Assembly: GCF_021246465.1 (NCBI RefSeq)
Contig: NZ_JAHRHK010000007.1
Span: forward strand, 1 to 41,128
DNA: 41,128 nt
Origin: Nocardioides sp. R-C-SC26
GTDB lineage: Bacteria; Actinomycetota; Actinomycetes; Propionibacteriales; Nocardioidaceae
Direction of reading: 5' to 3'
Under the pieces are notes generated by a model, which did no database searches, had not been told where the DNA came from, and was given only the letters and a program-made list of their open reading frames with translations. Of the stretch, positions 10,306 through 19,575 are shown in pieces; position 1 is the first letter of the stretch, and every line of letters starts with the position of its first letter. Position numbers and translations under genes: made by a program.

Positions 10306-10830
10306 GTGCCTGCCGCCTCCCCACTCCGTCGCTCCGTGCCGCGCCGCACGGTCATGCGAGGTCTGGCCGCCACGGGGACGCTCGGCTCGGTCGCGGCCCT
10401 GGTGGGCTGCACATCGGAGAGCGGCGGGAGCCGGCCGGAGGCGGACTCGGCGACCCCTCCGCCGACGCCGACGTCGGCGCCGACCGCCGACGACACGGCC
10501 CTGGTCGAAGAGCTGCGCGGACGCGTCTCGGCCGCCCACGCGCACGTCCGCGCCGTCCGGAGGAGTCAACCTGAGCGGGCCGCCGCCCTCCGCGGTCTCG
10601 AGCGCACCCATGCCGAGCACGCCGAGGCACTCGGCGGGCTGATCGCCGTCGGTCCCCCGGGCGGGCAGAACGACGCACGACGAGCGCTCGCACAGCTGGC
10701 GCGGACCGAGACCCGTCTGATCGCAGCGCTCGCTCGGGGAGCCCGCAGCGCCGACAGCGGTGCTCTGGCACTGCTGTTGGCCAGCGCATCGGCCGGTCTG
10801 AGCCAACGGCTGGCGGCGATCGACGCATGA
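10306..10830 (+). CDS. Putative Tat/lipoprotein-type secreted protein
   Basis: Predicted 174-residue exported lipoprotein. From the GTG at 10306 there is a twin-arginine-like segment (PRRTVMRGL, Arg13-Arg14), a hydrophobic stretch and a lipobox LVGC with the lipidated Cys at 35. A Pro/Thr/Ser-rich linker follows, then an Ala/Arg-rich helical domain ([14 protein letters not shown]). An earlier in-frame GTG at 10267 is possible but less typical. The stop overlaps the next start (ATGA), so it pairs with the ferritin-like protein. The helical, His/Glu-containing domain might itself be ferritin-like; this is inference. Confidence 0.7.
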   Translation: MPAASPLRRSVPRRTVMRGLAATGTLGSVAALVGCTSESGGSRPEADSATPPPTPTSAPTADDTALVEELRGRVSAAHAHVRAVRRSQPERAAALRGLERTHAEHAEALGGLIAVGPPGGQNDARRALAQLARTETRLIAALARGARSADSGALALLLASASAGLSQRLAAIDA

Positions 10831-11261
10831 GCAGATCCGAGGAGTCGCCCGAGGTCAACGCCGTCCAGCAGACACTCGCGGCCGAGCATGCGGCGGTCTT
10901 CCTCTTCGGCTACCTGGGCGCCCAGACGTCCCAGTCGAGCGCGCCGGCGCTGTTCGCCGCCGTCTCCGCGGCCTTCGAGATCCATCGCGGTCGGCGCGAC
11001 GAGCTGGTGGCCGCGGTGTCGGCGCTCGACGTCGTACCGGTGCCCGCCGCGCCGTCCTACGACCTTCCCACGGTGCGCCAGCGTCCCGTGGCGATCGCCA
11101 CGGCTGCGCTCGCAGCGGAGGACGCCTGCGCGCGGGCCTACGGCGTGCTGGTGAGCATGTCGACCGGTGTGACACGCGCCTGGGCGATCCGAGCGCTGAC
11201 CGACTCTGCCCTGCGGTCCTTGGACTTCGGCGGCGAGCCGACGGCGTTCCCGGGCTCCTGA
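10827..11261 (+). CDS. Ferritin-like domain protein (DUF4439-like)
   Basis: Small all-helical protein of 144 residues. The pattern NAVQQTLAAEHAAVFLFGYLGA followed by HRGRRDELVAAV and a later AAEDACARAYGVLV resembles the actinobacterial DUF4439 ferritin-like family, with Glu and His residues placed as in four-helix bundles. No iron-binding or oxidase activity can be claimed from sequence alone. It is translationally coupled (ATGA) to the lipoprotein gene, implying a joint function at the cell envelope or in its assembly. Confidence 0.75.
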   Translation: MSRSEESPEVNAVQQTLAAEHAAVFLFGYLGAQTSQSSAPALFAAVSAAFEIHRGRRDELVAAVSALDVVPVPAAPSYDLPTVRQRPVAIATAALAAEDACARAYGVLVSMSTGVTRAWAIRALTDSALRSLDFGGEPTAFPGS

Positions 11262-11326
11262 GCCCCGCACTCGCCTCGCCGGGCCGAGGATCCGTCACGA
11301 GGTCAGTGCGCCTGCGGCAACGGCGA

Positions 11327-11389
11327 AGCCCGCGTCTTCCTCTCCTCGGGATCTCCCGAGATGGCCCCGAGAGGAGGAAGACGCGGGCT
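11327..11389. terminator. Long terminator-like hairpin
   Basis: Positions 11327-11342 pair perfectly with 11374-11389 (16 bp); after a one-base slip CTCGGG pairs with CCCGAG further in. The loop contains the smaller palindrome CTCGGGATCTCCCGAG. Lies 66 bases after the ferritin-like gene. No U-tract, as is common in actinobacteria. A second hairpin, GAAGTCCG-tgagat-CGGACTTC (11396-11417), follows directly. Confidence 0.75.
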
Positions 11390-11579
11390 GCCAGCGAAGT
11401 CCGTGAGATCGGACTTCAGGTCGGTCGGGGGGACGACGACTCGTGCAGAAGTCTGCAACGACGCGACGGAGGGGTGCCACCCTCCGCCTCCCTCACAAAA
11501 GTGCAGTGCAGATACCTGCAACACCAGGCCGACGGCTGCTCCCGGGCGCTCCCGCGCCGCGGTTCCGCCTGGACCCGGA

Positions 11580-11614
11580 CGTTCCTCGGTGCGCCGGAAA
11601 GGCGCCCGGGAACG
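11580..11614 (-). terminator. Probable terminator of the HAD phosphatase gene
   Basis: The sequence folds with CGTTCC pairing GGAACG on the outside and GCGCC-ggaaa-GGCGC on the inside. It lies just downstream of the HAD gene stop on the minus strand. A short GGATCTG-ggct-CAGATCC hairpin (11618-11635) overlaps that stop. Confidence 0.5.
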
Positions 11615-11627
11615 AACGGATCTGGGC

Positions 11628-12341
11628 TCAGATCCAGTCGTCGACGATGGTGAGGACGTCGAGCAGACGCGTGGCGACGGCATCGGGCGTGCCGTCCGTA
11701 TGGCCGCGCTGCTCGGCGGGGATCACGCTGTGCGGCACGTGGATCGCGCGCATGCCGGCATTCTGGGCGCCCCACACGTCGTCGAAGAGCCGATCGCCCA
11801 CGTACACGCAGCGCGCCGGTTCCCGGACCCCGACGGCGTCCCTCGCAGCCGCGAACGCCTCCGGGGACGGCTTGGTGTGGGCGATCTCGCTGGTGTAGAC
11901 GTCACCGTCGACCAGGTCGTAGACGGCGTCACGCTCGAAGAAGCCGACGTGCCAGGCACGGGGCCACAGGGTGTTGCTCAGCACCCCGACCCGGATGCCG
12001 CGGTCGCGCAGGCCTGCCCACAACGGGCGCACCTCGACGTCGGTGGCCGTGTGGGGCTCCCAGAAGTCGTAGTAGGCCCTCAGCAGCCCGGGGTCGTGCT
12101 CGAGCCCGGCCTCGGTGAAGAGATCGGCGATGGTGGCGCTGCGCTGGTGGTCGCGCGACCACCCCCACACGGTCGAGCCGGCGCTGTGCAGGCGGGCCGC
12201 GTGCGCATGATGGTCGTCATCGGGCGACGGCGTGCGCCGTACGGCCTCGGCGAGCGCCAGCGACTCCGCGTGGAAGTCGATGTCGTGCCACGCCGTCAGC
12301 GTGCCGCCCCAGTCGAAGATGACCGCGTCGATGCCCGCCAC
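11628..12341 (-). CDS. HAD-superfamily hydrolase
   Basis: Predicted phosphatase of the haloacid dehalogenase superfamily, 237 residues from a GTG at 12341. Motif I is FDWGGTLT with nucleophile Asp10; the usual second aspartate of DxD is Gly12, a variant common in the DWGGT subgroup. Motif II is VGVLSNT, the motif III lysine is in TKPSPEAF, and motif IV is VGDRLFDDVWGA. A helical cap domain occupies roughly residues 20-110. The start follows the proS stop by 35 bases with a GAGGG sequence upstream. Substrate unknown; phosphoglycolate-type or nucleotide substrates are only guesses. Confidence 0.88.
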   Translation of the reverse strand: MAGIDAVIFDWGGTLTAWHDIDFHAESLALAEAVRRTPSPDDDHHAHAARLHSAGSTVWGWSRDHQRSATIADLFTEAGLEHDPGLLRAYYDFWEPHTATDVEVRPLWAGLRDRGIRVGVLSNTLWPRAWHVGFFERDAVYDLVDGDVYTSEIAHTKPSPEAFAAARDAVGVREPARCVYVGDRLFDDVWGAQNAGMRAIHVPHSVIPAEQRGHTDGTPDAVATRLLDVLTIVDDWI

Positions 12342-12376
12342 GTGTCGTCGTCCCTCGAAGGTGCCGGTGCCGGGGC

Positions 12377-14149
12377 TCAGGCTCGGACGAGCCGCACGAG
12401 CCGGTCGACCACGGCGTCCGCGGCGACGTCCTCGCGCTCGCCGGTGCGCCGGTCCTTGATCTCGACGGTGCCGGACTCGGCCAACGACCTGCCGACCACC
12501 ACGATCGTGGGGACACCGATGAGCTCGGCGTCCTTGAACTTCACGCCGGGACTGATCTTGCCCGCGCGGTCGTCGTAGAGGACCGCGATGCCGGCGGCGT
12601 CGAGCTCGTGTGCGATCCGGTCGGCGGCGGCGAACACGGCGTCGTCCTTGCCGGCGGCGACGACGTGGACGTCGGCCGGGGAGACCTCGCGCGGCCAGCA
12701 CAGGCCGGCGTCGTCCAGGGTTCCCTCGGCGATCGCGGCGACGGCGCGGGACGGGCCGATGCCGTAGGAGCCCATCGTGACGGTGACGAGCTTCCCGTTC
12801 TCGTCGAGCACCTTCAGGTCGAGCGCGTCGGCGTACTTGCGACCGAGCTGGAAGATGTGGCCCATCTCGATCCCGCGCGCGCTCTCGAGCACGCCGTCGG
12901 CGCAGTTCGGACAGCCGTCGCCGTCACGGACCTCGGCCGCCTCGATGGTGCCGTCGGGAGTGAAATCGCGGCCCGCCACCAAGTCGAGCACGTGGCTGCC
13001 GTCGACGTTCGCGCCGGTGACCCACCGGGTGCCCTCGACCACGCGCGGATCGACGAGGTAGCGGATACCGGAAGCCGACTGCTCGCCGAGCGCGGCGGGC
13101 CCGATGTAGCCCTTGACAAGGGCGGGGTACTTGCGCAGTTCCGCCTCGTCCATGGCCTCGACCTCGATGGGCTCGAGCTGGCCCTCGAGACGCTTCTGGT
13201 CGACCTCGCGGTCGCCGGGGAGACCGATCGCGAGGGGCTCGCGGGTGCCGTCGGGGTGCTTCAGCACCACGAGAACGTTCTTCAGGGTGTCGCCCGCGAC
13301 CCAGCGCCGATCCTCCCGCGGGAACGCCTCGTTGAGGTGGTCGACGAGGGTCTCGATCGTCGGGGTGGCGGGGGTCGCCTCCGCGTGGGCGGCGGGAGCC
13401 TCGGCGAAGGAGACCGCGGCGGGCGGGCGCACCTGCACGGCCTCGACGTTCGCCGCGTAGTCGCAGTGCGTGCAGCGGACGTAGGTGTCCTCCCCGACCT
13501 CCGCGCGCGCCAGGAACTCCTCGGACCGCGAACCACCCATCGCACCTGAGGTGGCCTTGACGATCACGTACTCGAAGCCGAGCTTGTCGAAGATCCGGAT
13601 GTAGGCGTCCCGGTGGGCCTGGTAGCTGGCGTCGAGGCCGGCATCGTCGACGTCGAAGGAGTAGGAGTCCTTCATCACGAACTCACGACCACGCAGGAGG
13701 CCGGCACGAGGACGCGCCTCGTCGCGGTACTTGGTCTGGATCTGGTAGATCGAGAGCGGCAGGTCCTTGTAGGAGGAGTAGAGGTCCTTCACCACCAGGG
13801 TGAACATCTCCTCGTGGGTGGGCCCGAGCAGATAGTCGGCGCCCTTGCGGTCCTGCAGACGGAAGATCCCGTCGCCGTACTCGGTCCAACGGTTCGTCGC
13901 CTCGTAGGGCTCCTTGGGCAGCAGGGCCGGGAAGCTGAGCTCCTGGGCGCCCATCGCGTCCATCTCGTCGCGGATGATCTGCTCGACGCGACGCAACACA
14001 CGCAGACCCAGCGGCAGCCAGGTGTAGATACCCGGGGCCGCTCGTCGGATGTAGCCCGCGCGCACCAGGAGCTTGTGGCTGGGCACCTCGGCATCGGCCG
14101 GATCGTCTCGCAACGTGCGCACGAACAGGGACGACATCCGCAAGATCAT
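12377..14149 (-). CDS. proS: Prolyl-tRNA synthetase
   Basis: Class II aminoacyl-tRNA synthetase charging tRNA-Pro. The 590-residue protein opens [20 protein letters not shown]. Class II motif 2 is visible ([21 protein letters not shown] is split around the arginines at the active site), with LGPTHEE upstream and [17 protein letters not shown] as motif 3. An editing (INS/YbaK-like) domain lies between motifs 2 and 3 (about residues 230-400), as in bacterial-type ProRS. There is no ribosome binding site before the ATG; a TAGTGT -10 box six bases upstream suggests a leaderless mRNA. Confidence 0.96.
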   Translation of the reverse strand: MILRMSSLFVRTLRDDPADAEVPSHKLLVRAGYIRRAAPGIYTWLPLGLRVLRRVEQIIRDEMDAMGAQELSFPALLPKEPYEATNRWTEYGDGIFRLQDRKGADYLLGPTHEEMFTLVVKDLYSSYKDLPLSIYQIQTKYRDEARPRAGLLRGREFVMKDSYSFDVDDAGLDASYQAHRDAYIRIFDKLGFEYVIVKATSGAMGGSRSEEFLARAEVGEDTYVRCTHCDYAANVEAVQVRPPAAVSFAEAPAAHAEATPATPTIETLVDHLNEAFPREDRRWVAGDTLKNVLVVLKHPDGTREPLAIGLPGDREVDQKRLEGQLEPIEVEAMDEAELRKYPALVKGYIGPAALGEQSASGIRYLVDPRVVEGTRWVTGANVDGSHVLDLVAGRDFTPDGTIEAAEVRDGDGCPNCADGVLESARGIEMGHIFQLGRKYADALDLKVLDENGKLVTVTMGSYGIGPSRAVAAIAEGTLDDAGLCWPREVSPADVHVVAAGKDDAVFAAADRIAHELDAAGIAVLYDDRAGKISPGVKFKDAELIGVPTIVVVGRSLAESGTVEIKDRRTGEREDVAADAVVDRLVRLVRA

Positions 14150-14155
14150 GTGCGA

Positions 14156-14161
14156 ACACTA
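14156..14161 (-). promoter_or_regulatory. -10 element for leaderless proS mRNA
   Basis: TAGTGT on the minus strand ends six bases before the proS ATG, so transcription would start at or next to the start codon. No Shine-Dalgarno sequence is present. Confidence 0.45.
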
Positions 14162-14431
14162 GTGCCGCGATCTCGAAGGTCTTGAACGGTCGGCGCCGCC
14201 ATGGCACGCACCTCGCCGCGTTGGCATCGCTGGAGATACACCCGGTAGCCCTGTGCGGCGCCGCCGTGCGATGCACGCACCCTGACGACGCGAACCAGCC
14301 AACTACCCCGCGCCCGCGACACAGGAGCTGGCGCACCGACTCCATGCGTTTCGGATGCAACCATCAGAGCTCCACCAGCGTCTCTTCGGTGACCAGGTAA
14401 GCAGTCGAGGCTCGAGGACTCAGGAGAAGAC

Positions 14432-15436
14432 ATGACCCACCGACCCCGTCGCCCGTCGTCCCTGCGCGTTGCGGCTCTCGCAGCGCTCTGCGCCATCACC
14501 ACCGCGACGGCGATCGTGAACGGCGGCTCCGAAGCACGCGCACGCAGCGCCGCCGCTCCCGCGCAGTCCCTCCAGCCGACGGCGCTCGCACGCGGTGTCG
14601 ACGTCCGGGTACCTCACCTGGAGGGCACCACGATCGTCGACGGCGACGTGCGGATCCCCCTCCGCGGGCGCGACGCGGTGCTGCTCGGCGAGTCGGGCGA
14701 CGGCTACGTCGTGATGGTGCGCCAGGCGGGCGTCTGGAGCGCCCGCTACATCGCTGCCGGGAAGCAGGCTCGGGTACTGGCGGCTCGCACCAACGTCGAC
14801 CGAGTGATGCTCTCCTCCGATGGGGGCCAGGTCGCCGTCATCACGCGCCAGAACCGCCGTGGCACCGCCATCGAGGTCCGCGACGTGGCGACGGGCGAGG
14901 TGGTCGGCGGCGAGCGCTTCGCCGGATATCCGCGCGTGCTCGACATGCTGGACGGCGTCGCGATCGTCGGCGGCTGGGAGAACGGCGCGATCCGGTGGGA
15001 CGTCGCCGCGGACACGACCGAGGCGATCACCGCTCGTCCGTCCTACGCCGCCGACATCGCGGCGAACCGGCTCGCCTTCTTCACCAAGGACCCCTACCAG
15101 GGTGGGTGCTCGGTGGTCAGCCGGCTGACCAAGCCGGGCGTTGCACTATGGCGTTCATGCCGGGAGGCGGTGCGGGCCTTCTCCCCGAACGGACGTCGGG
15201 TGCTGACAGTGCACAAGCTCGCAGACGGCCTCGGCCCGAATCTGGTCCGGGCCCGCACCATCACCGGCGAGTTGGTCGGCACCTACACGGCGCCGTTCTA
15301 CTTCGGCACGCTGGCGTGGGAGGACAACCAGCACGCGCTGCTCGAGGTGGCAGGACGCAAGAAGACCGCCACCGTGCGCTGCAGCGCCACAGCCTGCGAG
15401 CGGGCCTCGGACCTGCGGCCCACGCCGGCGATCTGA
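14432..15436 (+). CDS. Secreted beta-propeller-like protein of unknown function
   Basis: Predicted exported protein of 334 residues. The N-terminus (residues 1-38) is a signal peptide: basic start MTHRPRRPSSLR, hydrophobic AALAALCAITTATAIV and a likely cleavage after ARA. The remainder has repeated short beta motifs such as SSDGGQVAVITRQ, ENGAIRWDVAADTTEA and SPNGRRVLTVHKLADG, resembling WD40/TolB-type propeller blades. Four cysteines lie in the second half (GGCSVV, RSCREA, RCSATACE) and could form disulfides. An AGGAGA ribosome binding site precedes the ATG. Function not recognised. Confidence 0.75.
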   Translation: MTHRPRRPSSLRVAALAALCAITTATAIVNGGSEARARSAAAPAQSLQPTALARGVDVRVPHLEGTTIVDGDVRIPLRGRDAVLLGESGDGYVVMVRQAGVWSARYIAAGKQARVLAARTNVDRVMLSSDGGQVAVITRQNRRGTAIEVRDVATGEVVGGERFAGYPRVLDMLDGVAIVGGWENGAIRWDVAADTTEAITARPSYAADIAANRLAFFTKDPYQGGCSVVSRLTKPGVALWRSCREAVRAFSPNGRRVLTVHKLADGLGPNLVRARTITGELVGTYTAPFYFGTLAWEDNQHALLEVAGRKKTATVRCSATACERASDLRPTPAI

Positions 15437-15441
15437 GCCCG

Positions 15442-15479
15442 GGGAACCGCCGATCTACCGATCGGGATCAGCGGTTCCC
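15442..15479. terminator. Bidirectional terminator hairpin
   Basis: GGGAACCGC at 15442-15450 pairs with GCGGTTCCC at 15471-15479 around a 20-base loop. It sits between convergent stops at 15436 and 15497. Confidence 0.75.
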
Positions 15480-15496
15480 GAGGTGCGGTCGGCCCC

Positions 15497-15865
15497 TCAG
15501 CGGGTGGCGCGCCACGCGGCCTTGAGCATGGGCCACTGGAGCGGCAGCCTCCCGACGGCGGCCGCCTTCAGCGCCGTGTTGCCGCCGCCGAGGGCATCCT
15601 GCGCCATCTTCACGTTGGCGGGGTAGACGCCGAGCAGGAGCGCGATGCTCCCCCAGCCCGCCAGCCTGCGGGTGGCCGGAGCCACCAGGCCGGCGGCGAG
15701 AGCGATCTCGGCGATGCCGCTTCCCACGATGACCTCGCGGTGCGCAGGCACCCACGCGGGCATGATCGGCTCGTAGGCATCGGGCTTGGCCAGATGGATC
15801 GCGCCGGAGACGGCGAAGATTCCGGCCAGGATCTTGGTACCGCGGTGCATGCTCACGGCGCTCAC
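15497..15865 (-). CDS. DoxX-like small membrane protein
   Basis: 122-residue membrane protein with about four hydrophobic helices. The pattern GAIHLAKPDAYEPIMPAWVP near residues 20-40 and GIAEIALAAGLVAP are typical of DoxX-like proteins. Several adjacent starts are possible (GTG at 15865, a further GTG and an ATG within six codons); the longest is given. It lies 28 bases downstream of the GNAT gene on the same strand. Function is not known; relatives are linked to redox or thiol stress. Confidence 0.8.
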   Translation of the reverse strand: MSAVSMHRGTKILAGIFAVSGAIHLAKPDAYEPIMPAWVPAHREVIVGSGIAEIALAAGLVAPATRRLAGWGSIALLLGVYPANVKMAQDALGGGNTALKAAAVGRLPLQWPMLKAAWRATR

Positions 15866-15893
15866 GGTAGCGCTCTGGTCCAGCGACGCGGAC

Positions 15894-16751
15894 TCAGAAC
15901 ATCACCGTCGAGAACCGCTCCGTCTCGATGAACCCCACGCGCGCGTAGGCGCGACGGGCCGCGGTGTTCCACTCGTTGACGTAGAGCGAGACCGTCGGAG
16001 CGATCTCGGTCCGCACGATCTCGGCGACGGCCGCCATCCCCGCGGTCGCCAGACCGCGCCCGCGGAACTCCGGGTCGACCCAGACGCCCTGGATCTGCGC
16101 GGCGTCGGAACTGGCGCACCCGACCTCGGCCTTGAACACGAGACGGTCGCCGTCGAACCTCGCGAAGGACCAGCCACGCGAGACCAGCTGCATCACACGG
16201 GCCCGGTACAGGTCCCCGGAGCCGCCTTCCTCAGGAGAGACCCCGACCTCCTCGGTGTACATCGAGACGCAGGCCGGATAGAGCACGTCCATGTCGCCGC
16301 GCTGGGTGCGTCGCACCTCGGGGTCCGGGACCACCGCCGGTCGACCGGTGAGCTCCAGGTGTGGTTGCCGCCAGCGCAGCTCACGCGGCGTACCCCACTG
16401 GTCGGCGACCTCGTTCCAGAACGCATGGACCGCCTCGTGCGGACCGACGATGGTGCTCGAGGTACGACGGCGCGCCAGCGCGCGCTCGGCGAACGCGCGG
16501 GCGTCGTCGGCGGTGCAGTTCACCGGCACCAGGTTCGCGCCGACGTGGCAGGCCGCGACCAGCTCGCCGTCAGAGAAGCGACCCCAGACCTCCCCGCCGA
16601 GCCAGCGCGGCTCCAGACTCGTCGTCCGGGCGCGATAGAGGGCGAAGACGTTGACGACCGGGTCCGCCGCGGCGAGCTCGCAGACCGCGTGCAGATCACC
16701 GACGCCGAGCGTGCGGACGCCCTGGCGGACGCCCGACCGCGCCTCGGTCAC
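15894..16751 (-). CDS. GNAT acetyltransferase with DUF4081 domain
   Basis: 285-residue two-domain protein. The N-terminal half ([33 protein letters not shown]) matches the actinobacterial DUF4081 region; the C-terminal half is a GNAT fold with the acetyl-CoA-binding loop [14 protein letters not shown] and a final strand [20 protein letters not shown]. The GTG start at 16751 overlaps the ispG stop (GTGA), so it is coupled to isoprenoid synthesis genes. Substrate unknown. Confidence 0.88.
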   Translation of the reverse strand: MTEARSGVRQGVRTLGVGDLHAVCELAAADPVVNVFALYRARTTSLEPRWLGGEVWGRFSDGELVAACHVGANLVPVNCTADDARAFAERALARRRTSSTIVGPHEAVHAFWNEVADQWGTPRELRWRQPHLELTGRPAVVPDPEVRRTQRGDMDVLYPACVSMYTEEVGVSPEEGGSGDLYRARVMQLVSRGWSFARFDGDRLVFKAEVGCASSDAAQIQGVWVDPEFRGRGLATAGMAAVAEIVRTEIAPTVSLYVNEWNTAARRAYARVGFIETERFSTVMF

Positions 16752-17899
16752 CCGACGGAGACCTCGGCGGAGGACCCGTCGACGGCCTCCATGCCCTCGG
16801 CGATGCGCATGGCCTCCTCGATGAGCGTCTCGACGATCTTCGACTCGGGCACGGTCTTGATGACCTCGCCCTTGACGAAGATCTGCCCCTTCCCGTTGCC
16901 CGAGGCGACGCCGAGGTCGGCCTCGCGGGCCTCGCCCGGACCGTTGACGACACAACCCATGACGGCGACGCGCAGGGGCACCTCGAGGCCGTCGAGACCA
17001 GCCGTGACCTGCTCGGCCAGGGTGTAGACGTCGACCTGGGCCCGACCGCAGCTGGGGCAGCTGACGATCTCCAGACGGCGGGGGCGCAGATTCAGCGACT
17101 CCAGGATCTGGAGCCCGACCTTGACCTCCTCGACGGGCGGAGCCGAGAGCGAGACCCGGATGGTGTCGCCGATGCCCTTGCTGAGCAAGGCACCGAAGGC
17201 GACGCCGGACTTGATCGTGCCCTGGAAGGCCGGGCCGGCCTCGGTGACACCGAGGTGCAGCGGCCAGTCGCCCTGCTCGGCGAGCAGCTCGTAGGCGCGC
17301 ACCATCACCACGGGGTCGTTGTGCTTGACCGAGATCTTGAAGTCGTGGAAGTCGTGCTCCTCGAAGAGGCTCGCCTCCCAGACCGCGGACTCCACGAGCG
17401 CCTCCGGCGTCGCCTTGCCGTACTTGTCCAGGATCCGCTTGTCGAGGCTGCCCGCGTTCACGCCGATCCGGATGCTCGTACCGCGGTCCTTCGCCGCGCG
17501 CGCGATCTCCTTGATCTGGTCGTCGAACTTCTTGATGTTGCCGGGGTTGACCCGCACCGCGGCGCAACCCGCATCGATCGCGGCGAAGACGTACTTGGGC
17601 TGGAAGTGGATGTCGGCGATCACCGGGATCTGCGCCTTGCGCGCGATGTCGGGCAGCGCTTCGGCGTCGTCCTGGCTCGGGCACGCGACCCGGACGATGT
17701 CGCAGCCCGAGGCGGTCAGCTCGGCGATCTGCTGCAAGGTGCTGTTGACGTCGGCGGTCAGCGTGGTGCACATCGACTGGACCGAGATCGGGTGGTCGCT
17801 GCCGACCCCCACCTTGCCGACCTGGATCTGGCGGGTCGGGCGTCGAGGAGCGAGCACCGGCGGCGGCGCAGCCGGCATGCCCAGGCTGATCGAGGTCAT
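16748..17899 (-). CDS. ispG: 4-hydroxy-3-methylbut-2-enyl diphosphate synthase
   Basis: [4Fe-4S] enzyme of the MEP isoprenoid pathway, converting methylerythritol cyclodiphosphate to HMBPP. 383 residues from the ATG at 17899. Cluster ligands are in SCPSCGR and [21 protein letters not shown] and [18 protein letters not shown] segments are conserved TIM-barrel regions. There is no ribosome binding site, but TAGCCT ends seven bases upstream of the ATG, suggesting a leaderless transcript independent of rseP. The gene couples to the GNAT gene downstream. Confidence 0.96.
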   Translation of the reverse strand: MTSISLGMPAAPPPVLAPRRPTRQIQVGKVGVGSDHPISVQSMCTTLTADVNSTLQQIAELTASGCDIVRVACPSQDDAEALPDIARKAQIPVIADIHFQPKYVFAAIDAGCAAVRVNPGNIKKFDDQIKEIARAAKDRGTSIRIGVNAGSLDKRILDKYGKATPEALVESAVWEASLFEEHDFHDFKISVKHNDPVVMVRAYELLAEQGDWPLHLGVTEAGPAFQGTIKSGVAFGALLSKGIGDTIRVSLSAPPVEEVKVGLQILESLNLRPRRLEIVSCPSCGRAQVDVYTLAEQVTAGLDGLEVPLRVAVMGCVVNGPGEAREADLGVASGNGKGQIFVKGEVIKTVPESKIVETLIEEAMRIAEGMEAVDGSSAEVSVG

Positions 17900-17906
17900 G
17901 TCCGCA

Positions 17907-17912
17907 AGGCTA
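17907..17912 (-). promoter_or_regulatory. -10 element for leaderless ispG mRNA
   Basis: TAGCCT on the minus strand lies seven bases before the ispG ATG, the spacing expected when transcription begins at the start codon. Confidence 0.4.
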
Positions 17913-17940
17913 CTGCCGCGACCCATCCGCGCCTCGCTCG

Positions 17941-18020
17941 GCCGACAGCCGGCTGCCCGACGTCTGCTCGACGTCTGCTCGGTCGTCGCGCGGTCGTCTG
18001 CCCGGTCGTCTGTTCCGCCG
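17941..18020. repeat. Degenerate short tandem repeats
   Basis: CGACGTCTGCT occurs twice in tandem, followed by two spaced copies of CGGTCGTCTG and related GGTCGTC words. They lie in the 314-base stretch 17900-18213 between rseP and ispG, in which no gene is seen; the rest of that stretch holds the ispG -10 box and the palindromic repeat at 18121-18198. Confidence 0.5.
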
Positions 18021-18120
18021 TCGCTCGGTCGGCGAGCACCGATCCGCCGTCGGGCCACTCACGATCCGATGCCGGGCCGACCGCCGGGTGCGACCCGATT
18101 CGCCGACGGGGCCGAGGCAT

Positions 18121-18198
18121 GTTGGCGTACGAAACCGGACCTTGGCCGAAGAAGTCTCGCCCTCCAAGGTCCGGTTTTCTCGGCCGGCCGAGAAAACC
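18121..18198 (-). repeat. Dispersed palindromic 3'-end repeat, copy 1
   Basis: Two overlapping inverted repeats: 18132-18145 pairs with 18164-18177 (14 bp, 18-base loop), and 18173-18198 is a perfect 26-bp palindrome centred on TCTCGGCCGGCCGAGA. It lies 16 bases beyond the rseP stop. The same palindrome, the words GGACCTTGG and the end TTTCGYACGCCAAC recur in the same orientation after the RIO kinase gene. Confidence 0.8.
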
Positions 18199-18213
18199 CC
18201 CCGCAGCCTCGGC

Positions 18214-19575
18214 CTAGCCCTCGAGGCTCAGCGGGACCACGAGATCGCCCACGATCAGGACCACGCCCATCACCAGGAAGGCCGAAGCGACGACGTAGGC
18301 GAGCGGAAGCAGTCGGGCGGCATCGACGTAGCCAGGGTCGGGACGGCCGCGCAGACGAGCGAATCCTCGACGCAACGCCTCCCAGAGCGCGCTGGCGATG
18401 TGACCGCCGTCGAGCGGGAGGAGCGGCAGGAAGTTGAACATGCCGATGAAGAAGTTGAAGCCCGCGACGAGCATCAGGAGGAAGACGACCTTCTCGGTCA
18501 CCGGGAACTCCTGGTGGGAGACGGTCTCCCCCGCGAGGCGTCCACCGCCCACGATGCTGACCGGACTGTCGGCCGCGCGCTCCTCGACGCCCACGATCGC
18601 CTCGGCGACGCCCCAGACCTTCACGGGCAGCGTGACGAGCGCCCGGAGCGTCTCGACCGTCATGTCGCCCATCTGGTCCAGGGTGTAGATCGGTCCACCG
18701 GTCTCGGTGACGACACGACTGGTCGGAGTCACGCCCAGGAACCCGACCTGACGCAGGGTCTCGTCGGTGACCGACGTCGGGCGGGCCTCGACGGTCGTCG
18801 AGGTCTCACCCGACATCGCGACACCGTCGCGGTCGTACCCGATCACGGCCCGACCGTCGTCGTTGTCCTGGATCAGCACCTTGAGCTGGGCCCAGTCGGT
18901 GACCGGCACGCCGTTGAACGAGGTGATCGTGTCGCCTGGACGCAGGCCGGCCTCGAACGCCGGGGCGGGCGGGTCGGACGGCGCGCAGGCACGGCCCTCC
19001 TCGGCGTAGGGCAGCACGCACTGGGAGATGGCCTGCAGCGTCGGAGGGCCGGGCTCGGGTTCGACCGACTTCTGGCCGTAGGTGGCGAAGACGCCCCAGA
19101 AGATGAAGAACGCGATCGCGATGTTGACCGACGGACCGCCGGCCATCACCACGACCTTCTTCCACCAGGGCAGCTTGTAGAAGAGCCGCTCGGCGTCGTC
19201 GGGGCCGACGAGCTCCCATTCGGCCGCCCGCGCGTCGGAGATCAACTGGGTGAACATGCCCGTGTTCGACTTCCGCACCCGGTGCACGGTGTTGCCGTCG
19301 GCGTCGGTCTCGGTGTCGTCGACGAGCTGCTCGGCACCGGGTGGGAGCATGCCGACGATCTTGACGAACCCCCCGAGCGGGATCGCCTTGACGCCGTACT
19401 CGGTCTCGCCGACCTGCTTGCTCCACACCGTCGGTCCGAACCCGATGAAGTACTGGGTGACCTTCCCGCCGAACCGCTTCGCCGGGATCATGTGGCCCAG
19501 CTCGTGCAGCCCGATCGATACCAGGATGGCGACGACGAAGATCAGCACGCCGAGCGCATAGAACACCGCGGTCAC
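18214..19575 (-). CDS. rseP: Site-2 intramembrane zinc metalloprotease (RseP/RasP family)
   Basis: Membrane protease that cleaves substrates such as anti-sigma factors within the bilayer. 453 residues from a GTG at 19575 that overlaps the dxr stop (GTGA). The zinc motif HELGH is at residues 24-28 in the first helix; the third ligand region reads FLPLLPLDGGH near the C-terminus. A PDZ domain (LRPGDTITSFNGVPVTDWA) lies between. The long reading frame upstream of the start is dxr in another frame. Gene order dxr-rseP-ispG is typical of actinobacteria. Confidence 0.94.
   Translation of the reverse strand: MTAVFYALGVLIFVVAILVSIGLHELGHMIPAKRFGGKVTQYFIGFGPTVWSKQVGETEYGVKAIPLGGFVKIVGMLPPGAEQLVDDTETDADGNTVHRVRKSNTGMFTQLISDARAAEWELVGPDDAERLFYKLPWWKKVVVMAGGPSVNIAIAFFIFWGVFATYGQKSVEPEPGPPTLQAISQCVLPYAEEGRACAPSDPPAPAFEAGLRPGDTITSFNGVPVTDWAQLKVLIQDNDDGRAVIGYDRDGVAMSGETSTTVEARPTSVTDETLRQVGFLGVTPTSRVVTETGGPIYTLDQMGDMTVETLRALVTLPVKVWGVAEAIVGVEERAADSPVSIVGGGRLAGETVSHQEFPVTEKVVFLLMLVAGFNFFIGMFNFLPLLPLDGGHIASALWEALRRGFARLRGRPDPGYVDAARLLPLAYVVASAFLVMGVVLIVGDLVVPLSLEG

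Larger units (their letters stand above)
11262..11627. other. Structured convergent intergenic region
   Basis: No convincing protein gene is seen in these 366 bases between two convergent genes. It holds hairpins at 11327-11389, 11396-11417, 11467-11486, 11580-11614 and 11618-11635 and two TGCAG-type palindromes at 11444-11457 and 11507-11520. The outer hairpins fit terminators for the two flanking genes; the middle portion (about 11440-11615) is unexplained and could encode a small RNA. Confidence 0.6.

Noticed and set aside
11303..11683. 126-codon minus-strand frame in the structured intergenic region
   Set aside because: Low-complexity Ser/Pro/Arg translation running through hairpins, no ribosome binding site and overlap with the HAD gene end.
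14150..14431. Possible tRNA or riboswitch between proS and the secreted protein
   Set aside because: No cloverleaf, T-loop consensus or known riboswitch core could be found; only divergent promoter sequence is likely.
15894..17771. 625-codon frame joining the GNAT protein with an upstream extension
   Set aside because: The extension is an out-of-frame reading of ispG; the GTG at 16751 overlapping the ispG stop is a better start.
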